NCBI GenBank assembly: GCA_021234155.1
Contig: JAJEKV010000074.1
Coordinates: forward strand, 124,001 to 188,000
Origin: Isoetes taiwanensis
Taxonomy: Eukaryota > Streptophyta > Lycopodiopsida > Isoetales > Isoetaceae
Length of the DNA: 64,000 bases
Reading direction: 5' to 3'
A program made the position numbers and the translations under genes. Below the pieces are notes generated by a model that worked only from the letters and a program-made list of their open reading frames with translations, made no database searches and was not told where the DNA came from. Shown here piece by piece: positions 46,560 through 58,000 of the stretch. Position 1 is the first letter of the stretch. Each line of letters begins with the position of its first letter.

Positions 46560-47040
46560 TGATCATCTTTCTCTAAGAGAATTGTGCGTCGTGAGAATAA
46601 GATGCATGGCGCCTTTAGGAATCTCCCATTAGCGTGTAGAAAAAGCGATTGAATGTAAAGTGTGAATCTGTATAGTCACATGTGATGAGAAATAGAATCA
46701 TACATCCGACCTTTGTTGTTAAAAGTGGATATCCAATGAACATGCATTTCATAGGCCTATTAGACAATTTTCACCTTTCTTCAATTTTTCCATAGGAATA
46801 GCAACATATGCTAAATAAACGGGTTTGGTTCCTAAAAATGCTTGGTAAGGTCTCATGTTATTTAGTGTTCTTGTAGGAGCTCGATTTGCCACATATCTTT
46901 CTTTGTTTGTGATGCTTCTCCCCAAAACTTGAGGTTAACATCTTTGATGAGCCGGCATTGACCTCATAAGATTCTGCAAAAGATCGATGCCTCCGTTTAG
47001 CCACTACATTTTGAGCATGAGCATATGGAGCAGTCAATTC
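46560..47040 (-). pseudogene. Copia-type integrase relic
   Basis: The minus strand shows PYAHAQN-like (usual PYSPQQNG) and AKRRHRSFAES near 47035-46985, then FWGEA, and finally KCMFIGYPLLTTK at about 46755-46720. The last matches the KCxFxGY box that ends Copia integrases. The order fits a Copia pol reading leftward. Other domains are missing and frames are broken. Confidence 0.6.
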
Positions 47041-47394
47041 GAAAAAAAAGCGGATAGATAAGTAGGAGTGTTAACAAGTTAATACTATTACGTTCTAAAA
47101 CCTTGTTCCTCCGTGGAAAAGAAAATGACTCATAAGGAATAAGATTGTCCAGAAAAATATATTGATGATCATAATGCCCAAAATCCCTGCTCTATAGCTA
47201 TATGCTTAGTTGGTGAAGGAAAATAATGATATAATAGATGGCGTTCCTTCATAACTTCAATATTTTCTAATTCCACATGGGCAATCCTTCATTAAACGTT
47301 GCAATTGATAATAAGGCAACTTAGATTCACCTCTGGACACATGGTCTGATCTACGATCGGACATATGAAAGGGTTGTTGAAGTCACGTGAGTGG

Positions 47395-47614
47395 GTGTCC
47401 ATGTCTTCCATAGGCGCAGCAATTGGGGTTCTCCAAGCTAGGTAAGGTAAAATGTTTCAAACAAACTCTATTGTTGAGAACATGAATTGGGGTTCTCCAG
47501 CTTCACAATAAATTGTACTATTATTATCTGGTACTCTTGGAGATTTGGCAGAATTGTGGAAAAGTTTAAAATTGCTCTAGACTGCTACTTTGCGGTGTGG
47601 TTTGGTGTGGGCAA
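47395..47614 (+). repeat. Direct repeat flanking the Gypsy element, left copy
   Basis: About 220 bp (GTGTCCATGTCTTCCATAG to GTTTGGTGTGGGCAA) recur at 61524-61744 in the same orientation, about 90 percent alike by eye. The Gypsy element lies between them, so it landed inside a region bounded by this older repeat pair. Confidence 0.8.
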
Positions 47615-47918
47615 CGCACCATTTTTCATCAAGTGAAGCTCCAAACTAATATAGGTCTGATGGAGGTTTTACAATGTTAGTTTCTAGGGTGACAAGTTCG
47701 TGTTACCTACTCTATGTTTCTGCAGGCTGTGCATTGTCTTCCTTACCTTCAGCTGTGTTGGTTACGCTATTTCAACATGACCACCACATACTTCATCAGT
47801 AACAGTTACAAGGAATCGAACAAATAACAGAGCTTTGCATTTAAAACCGGTGTTGTAACATAGTCTTTTGAAGTGAGGCCATGAGTGTTGCCAAATTCTA
47901 AAAAGAAAAAGGACGACC

Positions 47919-49714
47919 TGTGACGTCCCCTACTCGTATACGGTGCCCGCACCGTATACAAACAGGAGTTCATCCCCCATACCAGCTCCATGCTAATACA
48001 GGGCCCTCCACATGACCTTCGCAACCGTGGACGGGTTCCGATTGGGAAGAGTGGAAGGGTCATTGCACCGTCTCCCTCGGGGCCTACCTAGGCTGCGGGC
48101 GTAAGCGTACATGTCATTAGCACATACTGGCAATATCATATGACCATCACGAAGGATGGCCCTCCACATATCTGCATAGACAAAGATCGCACATCACATA
48201 GGAATCCTACCCAAGGCTCGGACTCAAAGGGATGGCCCGGCGGCTTGGGTCTCCGAGTTCATTGCGGGCATTTAATTCATGGCAATGGATTTTGGCACAT
48301 GAACATGGCTTAGGGTTGTCCCTCCATCCGCCCCTCCTGCGTACACTTTGCGAGATAGGTTGAAGAACTTGGGGTTGGACCGTAGCACTGCGGGATCATA
48401 GCCAAAGGGGCTATAGCGGGGTTACATCTCCCCGGACCCGATGAGGCGGTAGGGAGGTTTCCCCTCCCACCGGATGATCAATGCCATAGCGAGGCGGACT
48501 AGAGGACACCAACCGTCCGTACTTTCGACTTTAACCCCTTGAAGGGAACTACCACCGCGACCCGGTCCCGACCCCGTGCCAGGACAACCAGCGCACCGCG
48601 GGGACCTATTTTGAAACCCCGGTGGCACCGCCGCCGGGCCGCGGCTTCTTATCCCCAGCGGTGTCGAACTCATACTTCGGGGTGCACGCGGTCCACGGTA
48701 TTAAGCGCTTAGTCTGCGGTGCCCTCGGGTAGACTTTACATCCCGAGAGAGCAACCGCTATGGGACACGACCACCCTTATCAACCCGATTCGACCCCTAA
48801 GAACACAACACAAGGCTGTTTATGCAGCGGGCCGCCAACTACGGTGTGCTAGAGAGGCTACTCTAGGAGCATCAACTACAAGGCTTTAGGTCTCTACCCC
48901 CTTCCCAATACAAAGGAGTTCACGGAGATACATCATCCATGTACATCACGGAAGAACTAAAGAACAAGATCTAATCTATATCATAGAGTTAGGTTCTTTA
49001 GTTAGAATCCGCTATCTAGAGTTCTAGAGGGCTGCTATGGGCAATCTAATAGGCTAAACCTCTTGATTCAATGCCTAAAAATAGGGTTTAGACTATCTAA
49101 TTGGCCAAATACGATCCTTGAGGGCTCCTCGACTGAGCTCGACCATCCTGGCGGCTTCGAATCTCGAGGAACTAAGGATGTAATTCTCCCAATCAGAGTG
49201 CGGGATGCGGTTTTTGGTGTTGAGGCAGACCAAAGCGAGTTCTGAAACCCTAAAATGAAAATTAGGTTAGTTAGGGTTTCCAACCCTATATAGACAAAGG
49301 GGTGGCTAGGGTTTCCAATTATCCCCTTTTGGCATGTGGGATAATTGGTAATGGGCCCACTTGCCTTTAAGGGCTAGGTGGCCAAATGTGCCCACATGGA
49401 AATGTGTGCACCCAAATGTGCTCACATGGAAATGTGTGCACATTAATGAATGTGTACATTGGAAAATGTGCACCTTAATTACTCTATGGGTATGGCCCAC
49501 TTGGCATCAAGTGGCCACATGGAAATGTGTGCCCACATTAATGTGTACATTGGAAAATGTGCACATTAATGCTAATGCACATTCTTAGCAAGTTGCCCCT
49601 AGGGGCTACCCCTTGGCTATCGTTGGCGTACCGTCAATCGGGGTGGCGTGTGCGGCGTGGCGTGGCGCGATTACAATATATCGTCACGGGGCGTATCGTC
49701 TTTGGAGCGTCACA
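47919..49714 (-). repeat. 3' LTR of the Gypsy element
   Basis: On the minus strand it begins TGTGACGCTCC and ends GACGTCACA, giving TGTGACG/CGTCACA terminal inverts. Near its end, GTATACGGTGC and GCACCGTATAC (47936-47959) form an 11-bp inverted pair around CC. Short repeats of CACATGGAAATGTGTGC occur at 49395-49535. A TATATAGGG promoter-like box lies at 49293-49285. Confidence 0.9.
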
Positions 49715-49727
49715 TTCTCCCCACCTT
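49715..49727 (-). promoter_or_regulatory. Polypurine tract of the Gypsy element
   Basis: AAGGTGGGGAGAA on the minus strand abuts the 3' LTR start exactly. This is where plus-strand DNA synthesis would be primed. Confidence 0.85.
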
Positions 49728-50559
49728 GAAATGATCTTTTGTCCCGGCGACATCGTTGGTTCTCCACCTTGGGATCTTCCTAACACGCAATCAGCGATGC
49801 ATACGATATACTACTATAATACTTACACGTTTATTACGATTACCTTAAGGTAATACTTTTATCACATTATTATATTATAAAATAACTTATCAATTCACAA
49901 CATTACTACGGATTACTCAAACTTCCTTAACATTACGATTAAGTTTATCAAAATTTAAAATTAACGTTCGAGGATACCCTTGATTCCTTGCAACACATTC
50001 CAACAAAATTTGTGTTGCAAGTCTTAATAACTTCGACCTCCTTCTCCCCCTCCGGGCGCTCTCGGCTGCGGTCGACACTACGTTAGTACCATTTAATTAT
50101 TAATTAAAATTTTTTGGTTATATGGTGACCACCCACCTATCTACATGGATGCATGGCTAATCTCCGGCGTAGGAAAGGGTGGATCTTCCATTATGGCGGA
50201 GGCAGGCGCCTACATGCCTATATGCGCTCATGCCTACACCTCTAGTTGCCCAGTGCGTGGAGGATATCCTTCTCGCGTGGGGGTATGAAGGATAGATTCC
50301 TCCTATCAAAGCATATATGGGGCTAAAGGTGCTTTTCCTATGAATGCATTCCTCAATGACCTCCTTTCTCTCGAGGTCGTCTACTTGAGTGGGACAGTAG
50401 ACTTTCTAATCTACCTTCCACTCGCCCAAGCCCGGAAGCGGTCATGCCTACATTGACATTACACCACGCCCTAGAGATCACCGTAGTGGTCCCATCATCG
50501 GTGACAGCGCATCGACCCATACTAAGCGTAGGTGGCATGCGTAGATTAATCTTAACTAT

Positions 50560-51800
50560 ACAAGAATTAACCTACACAAATCGACATGCACGAGGCGATT
50601 TCTTGGAGATGACCTTGCCGTCCCATTGCTCCATAAAGCGTGGGTGCTTTGCTTTACTAAATCTTTCTTAAGTACCCGTCGCGTCTTCCTTTGGTAAGTG
50701 TTTCCACTTGACCAAATCTTTGGAGGAATTCTGATCTCCTCGTTTTCTTGAAAGCTTTATCAGAATCAAGTGCGGAACTATTTCAATTTGTTCCTCCGTC
50801 ATTTCCAACAGCGTTGGCGAATCAAGACTTCGTGCGGATTTGGGGTATGCCTCTTGACAAACTCACGTGGAAGACCTTATGAATCTTTAGGTGTCTTTGG
50901 CAAGTCTAGCTTGTAGGCTTGATTGCCTAGTTTCTCGACTATTGCGAAGGTCCAGCCCACCTTGGAGCAAGCTTCTTGCAATTGCCGATCCACGAGCCGC
51001 TGCTTCACCTTAATCTTGAGCCAAACATCATCTCCAACTTTGAACTCTCTTCTTTGTTCGATGCTTGTCGGTGATGCTCTTTTGGCGACTTCTTGCTGCT
51101 AGGCGGGTAGCCCACGAACTTCCTCTACAAGGCTGGCGCATATCGGTCAACATCTGCTGCGAAACTTCCACTTTTGACGGGGTTGTGCCAAATGCGGAGT
51201 TAGGCAGCGATAGCCGTAATTGATCATAAGCGGCGACATTTGGGATGATTCTTGCTTGGTGCTATTGTATGCAAACTCCACCAAGTGAATAAATTCTTCC
51301 ACATACCTTGCTTATTCGGACATAGTTTAAGTAGCATGTCCTCTAAGATCCTGTTGGTCGCTCAAATGCGGCCATCCGTCCGAGGATGATATGCCGTGCT
51401 CATGGATAGCTTAAATGCGGATCGTCGCAAAGAGGTCTTGCCAAAAGGCACTCATGAACCGGATCCACAGCCGGAGATGATCTCCCTTGGCATGCCATGA
51501 AGCACTGAAGATCTCTTTGGTGAAGAGCTTTCTTTGTATCCATGGGCGTATCTGTGGTTACGCAAGGCACAAAATGTGCCATCTTCGACAACAATCGACC
51601 ACTACCATTAAGGCATCCTTGCCTCTCAGCATTCTTAGGAGTCTGTGATGAAATCCATGCTGATTACCTCCCACTTAGCGTTTGGCACGCTAATGGCTCT
51701 AATGCCGGAATTGGCTGCTCGCCCCGTCTGTTGGCATAAGCGACATTCCTTGATGTAGCGAGCTATTTGCTTCTTCATTCTGGCCAATAATAGCTGCTGC
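50560..51800 (-). pseudogene. Gypsy integrase relic
   Basis: Minus-strand blocks include SKMAHFVPCVTTDTPMDT (about 51590-51540), CMACQGRSS/HGMPREIIS (about 51505), STAYHP-TDG and LEDML (about 51400-51340), and LEMMFGSRLR in the C-terminal part. They match the Gypsy integrase core and its GPY-like tail. The D,D-35-E residues cannot all be placed because frames change often. The segment 49728-50559 encodes only decayed C-terminal sequence. Confidence 0.75.
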
Positions 51801-53330
51801 GCACTTTGAAATATGTTTTCATGAATCGCATGGCCCGGCTATTGGGCATTTGTGCGTGTCATGGAGGATCAACTTCCTTACACGATGATTGAGGCACGCA
51901 CAACTTGTTCTTATGGTATAACGAGGTTGCCTTCCTTTTATAATGCTTGAAGGCCTCCGCTCTTTATCTGTTCTAGCCTCCTTAGAAAGGCTTGCCCATA
52001 CCTCCTTGAAATCCACGTCCGTTGGCAAGGACTCTTCAATCCTCTTACCAAAGTTCTTTGGAGGCGTCGAAATTACATTACAATGCACTCTAGTTGTCGG
52101 GGATGCCTTGAAAGCGCATCTGCTACCACATTGAGCTTCCCGGCTTGTAGACTATATGAAAGTCATATTCTTGAGGAACTCCATCCATCTCCGCTGCCTC
52201 AGTTAAGGTGTGGTTGCGTGAATACATATTGGAGGCTCGATGGTGGGTATCAATTGGAACTTCCTTCCCAAGAGATAATGCCTCCATATTCTTAATGCCA
52301 CGACAAGCCAAGCAACTCTTGATCGTGCGTTGGGTGGCGGCGTCGGCGTCGTTCATCTTCACGGAATCATATGCTACCACCGCTCTTCTTGCATAAGCCT
52401 TTGCACCGTAGCTATCTTACTGCATCTGTTGCTACCGGCTTATCTTTCTCGGGTCGGCGGGGGGTTAAGGCGGGGCTGTTGTTAAAGCTTCCTTCAACAG
52501 TTCAAACCCCTTTTGGGCCTTCTTGTGCCAATGCTCTACCCAATCTTTCACCTTCTGCCGCCCTCGTCGGTCTGTTAGCGGGGCTGCTATCTTAGCAAAG
52601 TTCTTCCACGAACTTCTGTAGTACCACTGCTAGGTAGAAACCGACTTCATGCACATTCTTGGTAGCGACCCTTTGAATGGCGGCCTCAATCTTGGCGAGT
52701 GCGTTGAGATGCCTTCTGCTGAGATCACATGACCTAGATACTCCACCTTTTACGTTGCGAAGTGGCGCCCGACAACTTGGCGAAACTGGCTGGTGCCTCT
52801 TCAACTTCTCTAGCACTCTTCTCAAGTGTTATGCGTGCTCTTCAAGGGATCTGCTATACACCAAAATGTCGTCAAAGAAAACAATCACAAAGGTGTCCGG
52901 GGAACTCCACGAAGATATGGTTCATGAGCCTCATGAGCGTTGCGGGAAGCATTTGATAAGCCGAAGGCATTCTTGTGAACTCATAATGCCCATGCGGCGT
53001 TCTGAAGGCGGTCTTATGGATATCTTCTTCCTTTATCACGATGCGGTGATATCGACCTTAAGTCGATTTTTGGGAAGATCTTTGCACCTTGGAGCTGATC
53101 CATCAAGTCGTCGATCTTGGGGAGCGTACTTGTTCTTAATGGTGTGCTTATTCAAGCTGTCTATAGTCTATGCACATTCTCAAAGATCCATCCTTCTTCT
53201 TGACAAAAGAATGGGCTCCAAGCGGCGAGACACTAGGTCTAATGAAACCTAGGTCGGCGGCTCCTCTAGCTGCTTCTTCAGCTCAGACAACTCTGTGTTG
53301 TCATTCTATATGGAGCCTTACTTGTTGGCT
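51801..53330 (-). pseudogene. Gypsy reverse transcriptase and RNase H relic
   Basis: RT starts with [11 protein letters not shown], then [15 protein letters not shown] (about 53240-53165), KTAFRTPHGHYEF (about 53010) and the catalytic box VIVFFDDILVY (about 52890-52857). Both aspartates are kept. EYLGHVIS-type sequence follows. RNase H and its tether are seen as HDQELLGL, YVFTQPHLN and NVVADALSRHPRQL (about 52130-52090). The integrase zinc-finger lead, LILHDTHKCPIAG, lies at about 51880-51840. At least five frame breaks are visible. Confidence 0.88.
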
Positions 53331-53579
53331 TTGTTCTGGTTCGAAGTGCTATCTGGCACTTTCGACTCCCCTATAAGGAGGGAGCTGCTTCGATCTCATC
53401 ACGGAAAGAGATCATGGAACTCCGTGATTAGTTTGAGATACTTGCTTGACAACTTCTTTGGAGCGTTGTCTTCTTTGCTTCCGCCGATTCGGCTCACTAA
53501 TCTCAAGCTTGAAGATGTATGCCACTTGCTCACTCTTGATGCACTTGAGCAGCCGTTTAGAAGACATGCACGCGCATGA

Positions 53580-53930
53580 TGGGAACAACCGTTACTGTTA
53601 TCTCAATGATCTTGCCGTCGGGCGTTGGGAAGGTCACCTTCCAGCTTTCCGCGGTCGATAATGGCCCCTTGCTGGCCAAGGTACTCCATTCCTATGATCA
53701 AGTCATACTTTCCAATGCCCATTACTTCTGCTCCCATCACGGATATTAATCCACGGCAAGTCGATGTAAAAGTTGATTCTCTTGCCCGCCGTACGCCTTC
53801 TTGCGCACCACTTGCTAAAATAACGGGTCTTGGCTTTGACTTTAGCGGCTTCAACTTCAACATCTGAACCATTAGGGGGATGCAAAGTTATGGCTACTTC
53901 TGAGTCTATCAAGACTATGAATGACTTAGC
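53580..53930 (-). pseudogene. Gypsy aspartic protease relic
   Basis: KYDLIIGMEYLGQQGAIIDR (about 53715-53655) matches the C-terminal signature of Gypsy proteases (DxIxGMDWL..xGAxID). The frame before it encodes SKPRPVILASGAQEG. The catalytic DTG-like triad appears as LIDSEVA at about 53920-53900, where DSG-A is expected, so the active site is altered or misread. Confidence 0.75.
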
Positions 53931-54160
53931 TTTAGCCTTCCCTCTTGTGGAAATTACCTTATCTTGGCTCTCTGCTTGCTCTGTATCTATTGCGGCAAAG
54001 ATATGACACTCACCACGAATATAGTCGCGGGCCTCTTAAGCCGTCGTCGTCCGGCCGGGCGTCCCAATCTCCCAACTCCGCTAGAGCTGCACTCATGGCG
54101 GTAGGGGCGGGTTCTTTGTCCCTATGGCCCATTTGGAAACACACAAGCTTCTTTGCTTTT

Positions 54161-55060
54161 CTATGCACTCTGCCTCTTTTCCTTGGGCATTGCTTGCAAA
54201 AGGATTGCCTTGCTTTGGAGTAGTTTGACCTCTCTGCTTGTCCTTGAAGGACACTGCTTCTTCTCCTGCTTTGCTTCCCTGGTTCCCACCATATTGTGTT
54301 CTATTTGGACACGGGTAGCTGCCACGGGGCTATAGCTTCTGTCGCCTTGCCTTTCTCTGGAAATCTTTTTGCTTGTGCCCGCTATTGGGAGGTCGACCCT
54401 TGCAAGCTTATAGCCTTGGATTACGCCCGATCTTGTCCTAGGGTTTATTGCTCTCACAAGCTTGCGGATCTCCTCATTCGACCCCTCGATATAGCTTTCT
54501 CTTGCATGCTTCTCTCCCAACCCGGCATATCTGACCTTAGCCTCATGAATTCCTCGTATATTTCTGAACTGATTTGTTGCCTTTGCGCAACTTTGTAAAA
54601 GCTTTGCATCATCTTTGGACTTATGTTCCCTTGGAGCGTAATGGTAAACGAAGGCTTTAGCAAACTTTCTAAACTTACAAGCATCCCTGCTTAAGCCGTG
54701 TGCCTTTGCATACCCCTTCCACCAAATCCGAGCGGCTCCTTTCAAGTTGGCTGTTGCAACTCTGCCCTTGTCCTTATCCTTCATACCATAAGCATTTCCG
54801 TACTCGCTCATTTCGTCCAGCCATGCCTCTGCTTCCAAGCCTGACCTGTTCTCCCCTGAGAACTGTTCCAGTTTCCGGGCCTTCCATACATTGCCCAGTG
54901 CGGAATCTACCTTCTTCTGGTAGTCGGAGGCCCTGGTATCTCTTTGTCGTCCCTCTGGGGTGTTCCTCTGCCTTCCCTCTGTTGGTTCCTGAGCCTGCTC
55001 TTCCTCTTCCCTCAGTCGGTGCGAGTCTGAACTTGAGTCGGGAAGATTCGGTTGGGGATC
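54161..55060 (-). pseudogene. Gypsy gag relic
   Basis: A frame of 225 codons (54838-54161) opens EAEAWLDEMSEYGNAYGMKD. It carries LKGAARIWWKGYAKAHG, the central signature of the retrotransposon gag domain, and a basic C-terminal part. Upstream in a shifted frame, VWKARKLEQFSGENRSGLEA supplies the usual gag start. The zinc knuckle expected at the end is only weakly visible near 54160-54120. The acidic, Glu-rich lead-in lies at 55000-54890. Confidence 0.82.
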
Positions 55061-58000
55061 TCCTTCTCTTGCTTCTCTTCTTGTCCCTTCCTTCCCTCAG
55101 GAGCTGATGCCTGCGGCAGCCGAGGCATTGCCCACGAACCTACTCACGCTTTGCGGACGGTAATGCCTTTATCGCTCGGATCCGTCCTCATCACGGGCTA
55201 TCTCTGCTCTGGGGTCATGGGTTCCCTATCTTCAAATAGGTTCCCTTGCGGGGGTGGTCTAGGCGGGGTCTGCTCTTCTATAAGGTCTCGCGGTTATCGT
55301 TCCCTGCTTAGCCCTCTATTTGCATCCACAAGTGATTAATGGCTATATGGTTAGTTCCATTTGTTCTCTTGCATTGTTTACGTTTGTTGGTATAATTGTG
55401 GGGCAACATACATCAATGAAACATTTAAAGTGCAAAGTAATTGTATTTATATATCATATAATATTTTAGGTACAAAAGGTCTCAGGGATCAAGAGTCCAA
55501 CTAGTCTTGAAATCGCAGGTAAGGCGGGTTGTCTTCAAGAAACTTCTTAACTTGGGCCGTCCCTACCGAAAGTGACCCAAGTTCCTGATGATGCTTGCCG
55601 TCGAGCCTCCCTGGATGGCTCTCACAGGTCTTCTACCTGCGGGTCGGATGTAGGGGCGCGATCCACACGCTAATCTCCCCGGCGTCGGTGGGGATGGCGA
55701 AGTCGAAGAGGTCAAGTGCCATTGCCCTCTTGACTAAACAAAGCATAGTCGGCGTTCTTTGCTATTCGGCGTGCACCGGAAGAGCGAGAGTGCAATCAGC
55801 ATAAACACTCCTTCTTCGCCTCACGGGGACTGAACTTGCGGTGGATTACCGCTATTCTCCCATCCCTTAGCAATTGGTAAAGTAGTACACGGCGACTTTG
55901 TCGTTTGTGTCGCCGAAGTTTCTCCGCTTGTTTGGCCTCCCGGCTACGTGGCCCAGCGTACTCGTCGACCTCTACTTGGTGAGCTCCCTGTAGTCTTCAA
56001 TTGTCGCGGTCGAGCCTCACGAGGTCGATTCCTTCTCCTTTTGGCAAGGGTGATATTGGAGGACCCGGCATTGGGATACTCGTGGTCTTCCCGCAGATCC
56101 CCATCTGCTCTTGGAGGCGAGGAACTCCTCCTCCTGTTGGCGACTCCGCTCGTCCATCAATTGCCCTAATCTTTGCTATAAGCCTGGATGTGGGAGGTCG
56201 TCTCCCACGTGGTAGGTGTCGGACTCCCCTCACTTGGAGCCGGGAAGTCTGATGCTCCCCGGACGATGAAGTCGTCCGAGGTCCGATCTACCCTTGTTGT
56301 GGTGGAGTAGTTCGTCCAACCTGAGCTCCCTCTCCCTACATTGGGGGAGGTTGGATGTCATTTGAGGAGTAGATACTCCTCTCCGTCGATGATGATAGGG
56401 GCTAGGCTTGTGATGCCTAGCCCAAGTGGGGAGCAACTCGATGCCCTCGGCTGCTCTGCGAAGTTGATCAGCTCTCGCTCTCCTTGGCGCCGTTCTTCGG
56501 TCCGAGTCGAGCTCCGCGTGTATCCTTCGTCGTCCGACTCTTCTTCATCCTCTCTTGCTTCTCGATTCTTGTTGATACTGCAGCAGCATTTGCCCTTCCT
56601 TCGCTCGGCTATGGGGTCTACCTCCATCGGAGGGATAGAGGTTGCCCCCATCGGGTTCTCGGCCCGGTGGGATAAGAAGATGGCTAGGGCGGTGATTAAT
56701 GAGAAGTACTTGGTCCCTGTTGGCTGTCGGGGACCATGTAGTCGGGTAGCCTAGCGCCTTGTTGGTCAAGTACTTGGCGATGTTGGGGACATCGCCCAAA
56801 GGTCACTGAAGGGACGGGTGAGGAACCAAGCATCCTATGCAAGGGGGACTTGGACAAGGGAGGGTCCTACCCTAGCCTGAAATTCGCTAGCTTTTGCCTA
56901 TATCTTTGGGGTTGCATTCAGCGTAGCTTGGATGTCAATTTCTTTCACAAAGACTTGGAAGATGTCATTGACATCCGCCTCGATGGGCATGGGCAGCGCA
57001 CCATCGTCCAGAAATCAGCGGTGGCCATTGATCTAGCAAGGAAGGAGTATCCAACGGATGCGAGCGCCTCGGGGAGCTGAAAAGATCGCCTAAGCGTTGG
57101 GGAGCTTAATTTGCGGGGTACCAATTGAGAAATGGGGAACTTATTTATAGGAAAGGAAAACCCTAATTTTTGGAAGACTTAGAATTTCATGGGATTAGGC
57201 AATTCTAACCTATTAAATGATGCAATTGCAAGTTTGAAGTATATTTCTAGGGCTTGAGCATGCTAAGGAGAGCTCAATGAACTTATTGTGCAATTTGGAG
57301 ATCATTTAGTGAAGAAATGGTGCGGGGTCTGACGCATTCCCGATTCCTAAAATGTAGAAATCTGTCCCTGGCGGCGGCGTGTGAGACATGGGTCCTAATT
57401 GGGCTAGGATTACTCAATTTAGGTGATCTAAAAGGCTGTAATTCTACTAAACTCATCGAGTTAGGCAGAATTGACCCCTTACTTGGTCGATTTGGAGCTG
57501 TTTTGGGCCTTTTTGGGCATGGTCTCTGCGTTAAGCCCGGCTGGATTTCTAAAATGTAGAAATCTGTCTCCGGCGGCGGCGTGTGAGACATCGTCTCAAT
57601 TTTGCTCAAAACTCCAATTTAATTGAAACAAAAAGCTAGGGATCGATATCTTGACCTATTTAAACAAGGTTTAACACTTTATTTACACAAAAATTTTCTT
57701 TATATTAACAAAATTTTTCCGATTATTTACAAAACTCAAGGTCGTTAAGCCCTTGATGTGCACGGGCAAGATACATATCCCCGCCTCATGAGGGTAACCC
57801 TCTTCAAGGCGTGCCGTGCAGGCCGTTGAATCTTCAAAATGTTTCACTAAGTGGGCTTGGCCGCCTCTTGCAAACACAAACAACATCTCGTCTCATCCAC
57901 GCGCATGTCAGGTGTTGTATTCTTGGATGACCAGCGGACCCGGTATTTGGAATGGCGCCGCGGGGAATCGAGGAGCCGTAACTTTTACGGAAGTGGCGGA

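Noticed and set aside
49395-49590. Possible CRISPR-like short repeats (CACATGGAAATGTGTGC)
   Set aside because: They are imperfect, irregularly spaced, lie inside a plant LTR and recur in the other LTR.
55052-56800. Plus-strand Ser/Leu/Arg-rich frames inside the Gypsy leader
   Set aside because: They are opposite to the element's coding sense and mirror basic, Glu-rich minus-strand frames.
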